A stretch of DNA of 64,000 nucleotides from an uncultured Tropicimonas sp. (GTDB lineage Bacteria; Pseudomonadota; Alphaproteobacteria; Rhodobacterales; Rhodobacteraceae). How positions within the stretch are numbered: position 1 is the first letter of the stretch; every line of letters begins with the position of its first letter. The notes beneath the pieces were generated by a model. It worked only from the letters and a program-made list of their open reading frames with translations. It was not told where the DNA came from and ran no database searches. Both the position numbers and the translations under genes were made by a program. The stretch spans positions 1 to 64,000 of the forward strand of contig CANMIP010000029.1 of the NCBI GenBank assembly GCA_947497945.1, in the 5' to 3' direction. Below are positions 61,699 to 64,000 of the stretch, piece by piece.

Positions 61699-62448
61699 TC
61701 ACTCCTCGTGCAGGGCGGTGATGGCGCCGCCGGAGACCAGAGCGGCAAGGGCGGGGGTGAGGTCGAAATCGGGGTCTTGCTCCGTCGCCGTCTCAAGGGC
61801 GGCTCCGAAAGTCCGTCCCTGCGCGAGCTCGGCAAGGAAGCCATGCCCGGCCGGGGAGAGCGCGGTCAGGATCGGGTCGAATTCCGGCCGCGTGACAAGC
61901 GCGGTCTCGGGGCCCATTTCGGGCTTGGGTCCGTCTTCGGCGTTGAAGCGCCAGATGGCGACGATCGGCCAGTCGGAACGGACCAGCCGCAGCGCGGGTG
62001 CGAGGGCGAAGCGCGTCTCCATCAAGCGGTCCGGCGACAGCTCCTGCAGGCGCGCGGAGTCGATCGGGGCGGCGTCGGCGGCGTGATAGCTCTTGCGCAG
62101 GGCCAGTTCGAGCCGGGCGATATCGGGCAGGTAGCCAAGGCTGCGCACCGGCTCGAAACCTTCGAGAAAGCCCGGCAGCGCGTCGCCATAGGTGGCGATC
62201 AGCGGCGAGGCGGGCGGATGGGCGCGCACGAAATGTCCTGCGAGGATGGAGAAGTTGTTGTCGCCAAGCAGCTTGCGGATCACGGGAAAGGCCTCGCCCA
62301 GGGCATTGGACAGGCTGACGATCACGTTGTTTCGATAGACATCGAAACGTTTGCCGGCGGGGCGGCCCTCCGGATCGACGAGGCCGGGCGGGACATCCCG
62401 GCCCGGATCGAGGATCGCCTTGCGGAACTGGGTCTGGTCGACGTTCAC
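61699..62448 (-). CDS. bufC: BufC/HvfC-type RiPP partner protein (DUF2063 N-terminal domain)
   Basis: The 249-residue protein begins [12 protein letters not shown] and has the DUF2063 pattern [29 protein letters not shown] at about residues 34-62, with a second helical half. In characterised systems it partners the DUF692 enzyme and the precursor. It starts with GTG at 62448, overlapping bufB by 4 bp. Confidence 0.9.
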   Translation of the reverse strand: MNVDQTQFRKAILDPGRDVPPGLVDPEGRPAGKRFDVYRNNVIVSLSNALGEAFPVIRKLLGDNNFSILAGHFVRAHPPASPLIATYGDALPGFLEGFEPVRSLGYLPDIARLELALRKSYHAADAAPIDSARLQELSPDRLMETRFALAPALRLVRSDWPIVAIWRFNAEDGPKPEMGPETALVTRPEFDPILTALSPAGHGFLAELAQGRTFGAALETATEQDPDFDLTPALAALVSGGAITALHEE

Positions 62449-63299
62449 GACAGCACCGGGGTGAGGATGCGCGCGGCGCGGTCCGCTTCTGCGGCGAGCA
62501 CCGGCCAGTCGGGCACGTCGGTGTCCCATTCGATCAGCGAGGGGCGGGCGCCGCCGGCGACAATGGTCTCGGCATAGAGCGTCCAGACCGGGTCCACGAC
62601 TTCGGTGCCATGGCTGTCGATCAGCAGCGGCGCGCCGTGCTCGTCTTCCTGCTCGTCATGGCCGCCCAGATGGATTTCGCCGACGAGATCCAGCGGGAAA
62701 TCAACGATATAGCCACGCGGGTCGAGCTTCTGGTTGGTGCAGGAAACGAAGACATTGTTGATGTCGAGCAGCAGGCCGCATCCCGTCCTGCGGGCGATCT
62801 CGCGCAGGAACTCGGTCTCGGCCATCTCGCTTTCGGCGAAAGCAAGGTAGGTGGAGGGGTTCTCGAGCAGCATCGGGCGGCCAAGCGCTTCCTGAACCTG
62901 GTCGATATGATCGGCAACGCGGGAGAGGGCCTCGGCGGTGTAGGGCAGGGGGAGAAGGTCATTTAGGAAGGCGGTCTCGTGGCTCGACCAGGCGAGATGT
63001 TCGGAGAAACTCGCTGGGTTCAGCCAGTCGACCAGGTGGCGCAGGCGGGCGAGATGGTCGGCATCAAGCGGCGCTTCGCCACCGATGGAGAGGCCGACGC
63101 CGTGGACCGAGATCGGGAAACGCTCGGCGAGGTGGCGCAGCTGCGCCAGCGGACGGCCGCCCTGGCCCATGTAATTCTCGGCATGGATTTCCAGCCATCG
63201 AACCGGGCCGGGATCTTCCATGATCGCGTTGAAATGCTGGGGTTTGTAGCCGACGCCGGGAGCCAGCGGCAGGGTTTGGCGGGGGGTGGCGTCGAGCAT
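62445..63299 (-). CDS. bufB: BufB: DUF692 multinuclear iron oxidase (MNIO)
   Basis: The 284-residue TIM-barrel protein has the MNIO metal-ligand motifs: [48 protein letters not shown] and D-S-H-G-T-E-V. Relatives (MbnB, BufB) oxidise cysteines of a precursor peptide to copper-binding heterocycles; for bufferins thiooxazoles have been reported. It follows two bufA1 genes and a hairpin. ATG at 63299. Confidence 0.92.
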   Translation of the reverse strand: MLDATPRQTLPLAPGVGYKPQHFNAIMEDPGPVRWLEIHAENYMGQGGRPLAQLRHLAERFPISVHGVGLSIGGEAPLDADHLARLRHLVDWLNPASFSEHLAWSSHETAFLNDLLPLPYTAEALSRVADHIDQVQEALGRPMLLENPSTYLAFAESEMAETEFLREIARRTGCGLLLDINNVFVSCTNQKLDPRGYIVDFPLDLVGEIHLGGHDEQEDEHGAPLLIDSHGTEVVDPVWTLYAETIVAGGARPSLIEWDTDVPDWPVLAAEADRAARILTPVLS

Positions 63300-63323
63300 C
63301 CTCGTCTCCTTGGAAGGTAGGGT

Positions 63324-63350
63324 GCGCCCGGCGGAGGTCCTGCCGGGCGC
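63324..63350 (-). promoter_or_regulatory. Hairpin between bufA1 (copy 1) and bufB
   Basis: GCGCCCGGC (63324-63332) pairs perfectly with GCCGGGCGC (63342-63350) around GGAGGTCCT. No T-run follows. It sits between precursor and enzyme genes, where it may protect the upstream mRNA or partly stop transcription so that precursor exceeds enzyme. Confidence 0.6.
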
Positions 63351-63370
63351 GATGGGCAACAGCGTACTGG

Positions 63371-63664
63371 TTACGCCGGCAGGTCGCGTTCGAGGGCTTC
63401 GAGCGAGCCCATGCGGCCATCCGGAAGTTCCATCTTTTCGCATGTGCCGGCATCGACGAGGGTCCAGGCATTGCCCTGGTAATCGACGGTGGAGGTGCCG
63501 GCGCAGGTGGTGCCGGGGCCGGCGGCGCAGTCATTCTTGCCGGCCATGGAGACACCGAAACACTTCTCCTTGTGGTTGTCGGCGGCAGCGGTGGTGACGG
63601 CAGCACCGGAAACGGCGGCGGCGACGGCGCCGATCAGGGCGAGGGTTTTCACGTTCTTGGACAT
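63371..63664 (-). CDS. bufA1: Bufferin precursor BufA1 (DUF2282), copy 1
   Basis: The 97-residue protein has a Sec signal peptide ([16 protein letters not shown], cleavage near T-A-A-A) and a cysteine-containing core: [20 protein letters not shown], then T-C-A-G-T-S and A-G-T-C-E-K-M. Four cysteines are the likely modification and copper-binding positions. The part after the signal is identical to copy 2 except L-E-R-D versus L-D-R-D near the end. Exported copper-buffering RiPP. Confidence 0.9.
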   Translation of the reverse strand: MSKNVKTLALIGAVAAAVSGAAVTTAAADNHKEKCFGVSMAGKNDCAAGPGTTCAGTSTVDYQGNAWTLVDAGTCEKMELPDGRMGSLEALERDLPA

Positions 63665-63713
63665 TTGGATTTTCCTGTCTGCAATGGGTTGAAATGGATT
63701 TCGGGGTAGGGGA

Positions 63714-63738
63714 CGCCCGGCGGTGTGCTCACCGGGCG
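63714..63738 (-). promoter_or_regulatory. Hairpin between the two bufA1 copies
   Basis: CGCCCGG (63714-63720) pairs with CCGGGCG (63732-63738). Its GCCCGG...CCGGGC core is the same as in the hairpin at 63324-63350, so each precursor gene is followed by a similar structure. Confidence 0.55.
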
Positions 63739-63754
63739 CCGGCTGCGCGTTTCC

Positions 63755-64000
63755 TTACGCGGGCAGGTCGCGGTCGAGGGCTTCGAGCGAGCCCATGCGG
63801 CCGTCGGGGAGTTCCATCTTCTCGCAGGTGCCGGCATCGACGAGGGTCCAGGCATTGCCCTGGTAATCGACGGTGGAGGTGCCGGCGCAGGTGGTGCCGG
63901 GGCCGGCAGCACAGTCATTCTTGCCGGCCATGGAAACACCGAAGCACTTTTCCTTTTCGGCGGCCTGGGCGGAGGTGGCGACAGCACCGGACACGGCGGC
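63755..64000 (-). CDS. bufA1: Bufferin precursor BufA1 (DUF2282), copy 2, cut by the window edge
   Basis: The 3' part of a second precursor gene; its signal peptide runs past the right edge. The visible sequence ends the signal with T-S-A-Q-A-A-E and then repeats the copy 1 core [13 protein letters not shown] with all four cysteines. Differences between the copies over the shared 190 bp are few and almost all silent, so the duplication is recent or maintained by gene conversion. It is the first visible gene of the operon in transcription order. Confidence 0.88.
   Translation of the reverse strand, partial: AAVSGAVATSAQAAEKEKCFGVSMAGKNDCAAGPGTTCAGTSTVDYQGNAWTLVDAGTCEKMELPDGRMGSLEALDRDLPA

Noticed and set aside
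1-64000. CRISPR arrays, tRNA, rRNA or prophage genes
   Set aside because: No regularly spaced repeat series, tRNA-like cloverleaf, rRNA segment or phage structural gene was noticed on reading; a covariance-model scan was not possible.

Overview
This 64 kb window is GC-rich chromosomal DNA. It most likely comes from a marine or halotolerant alphaproteobacterium of the Rhodobacterales (Roseobacter/Paracoccus side). The evidence is gene content: a PutR/PutA pair, a UspA-BCCT pair, non-pyrrolysine MttB-type methyltransferases, a DddP-like M24 hydrolase, TRAP and Dpp-type uptake systems, malate synthase G and a bufferin operon. I saw no rRNA, tRNA, CRISPR array, complete insertion sequence or prophage. 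Assignments rest on reading the translated sequences and recalling family motifs; no database search was run.

Layout. (1) 0.1-4.2 kb: divergent putR-putA for proline catabolism, with a perfect 13-bp inverted repeat spanning both starts. (2) 4.2-9.15 kb, minus strand: a tightly overlapping operon of NUDIX hydrolase, PhoU-like/APH-type kinase, RimK-like ATP-grasp enzyme, HprK-related kinase, a broken histidine phosphatase, a frameshifted unknown gene and an amphi-Trp protein. This matches what I recall of the predicted 'GAK' system, whose function is unknown to me, and it is the best candidate for an undescribed system. (3) 9.5-21.2 kb: tartrate/D-malate dehydrogenase, fructose-bisphosphatase, a phosphatase-like/NUDIX fusion that has lost its catalytic histidines, a secreted esterase, UspA plus BCCT transporter, two exported proteins, a MarR regulator and an acyl-CoA ligase.

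(4) 21.2-43.2 kb: a PhoD-like phosphatase followed by a large amine or betaine-type catabolic region. It holds ArgE-like deacylase and DoeA-like M24 hydrolase; a GlxA/AraC regulator divergent from GntR-DapA-like-ALDH-FAD oxidoreductase; two duplicated family-5 solute-binding proteins with a shared upstream architecture; MttB-like methyltransferase with DddP-like M24; and a third binding protein with two permeases and a fused double ATPase. The neighbours suggest import and stepwise breakdown of an N-acylated, N-methylated or cyclic amino compound, but the substrate cannot be read from sequence.

(5) 43.2-50.8 kb: a gene-poor kilobase with a 40-residue membrane micro-protein; a three-gene electron-transfer operon (2[4Fe-4S] ferredoxin, ferric-reductase-like membrane cytochrome, Tat-exported APS-reductase-like flavoprotein); and a TRAP transporter of the 2-oxoacid/chloroaromatic type closed by a strong terminator. 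(6) 51-57.9 kb: outer-membrane barrel protein, diheme lipoprotein cytochrome c, malate synthase G, phosphoesterase, GlcG-like protein and a class-I amidotransferase hydrolase. (7) 57.9-58.8 kb: no convincing gene, but an unusual hairpin/direct-repeat cluster. (8) 58.8-64 kb, minus strand: acetyltransferase-kynureninase pair, cold-shock protein, and a bufferin (copper-buffering RiPP) operon with two nearly identical precursor genes, bufB, bufC and a DoxX protein; it runs off the right edge.
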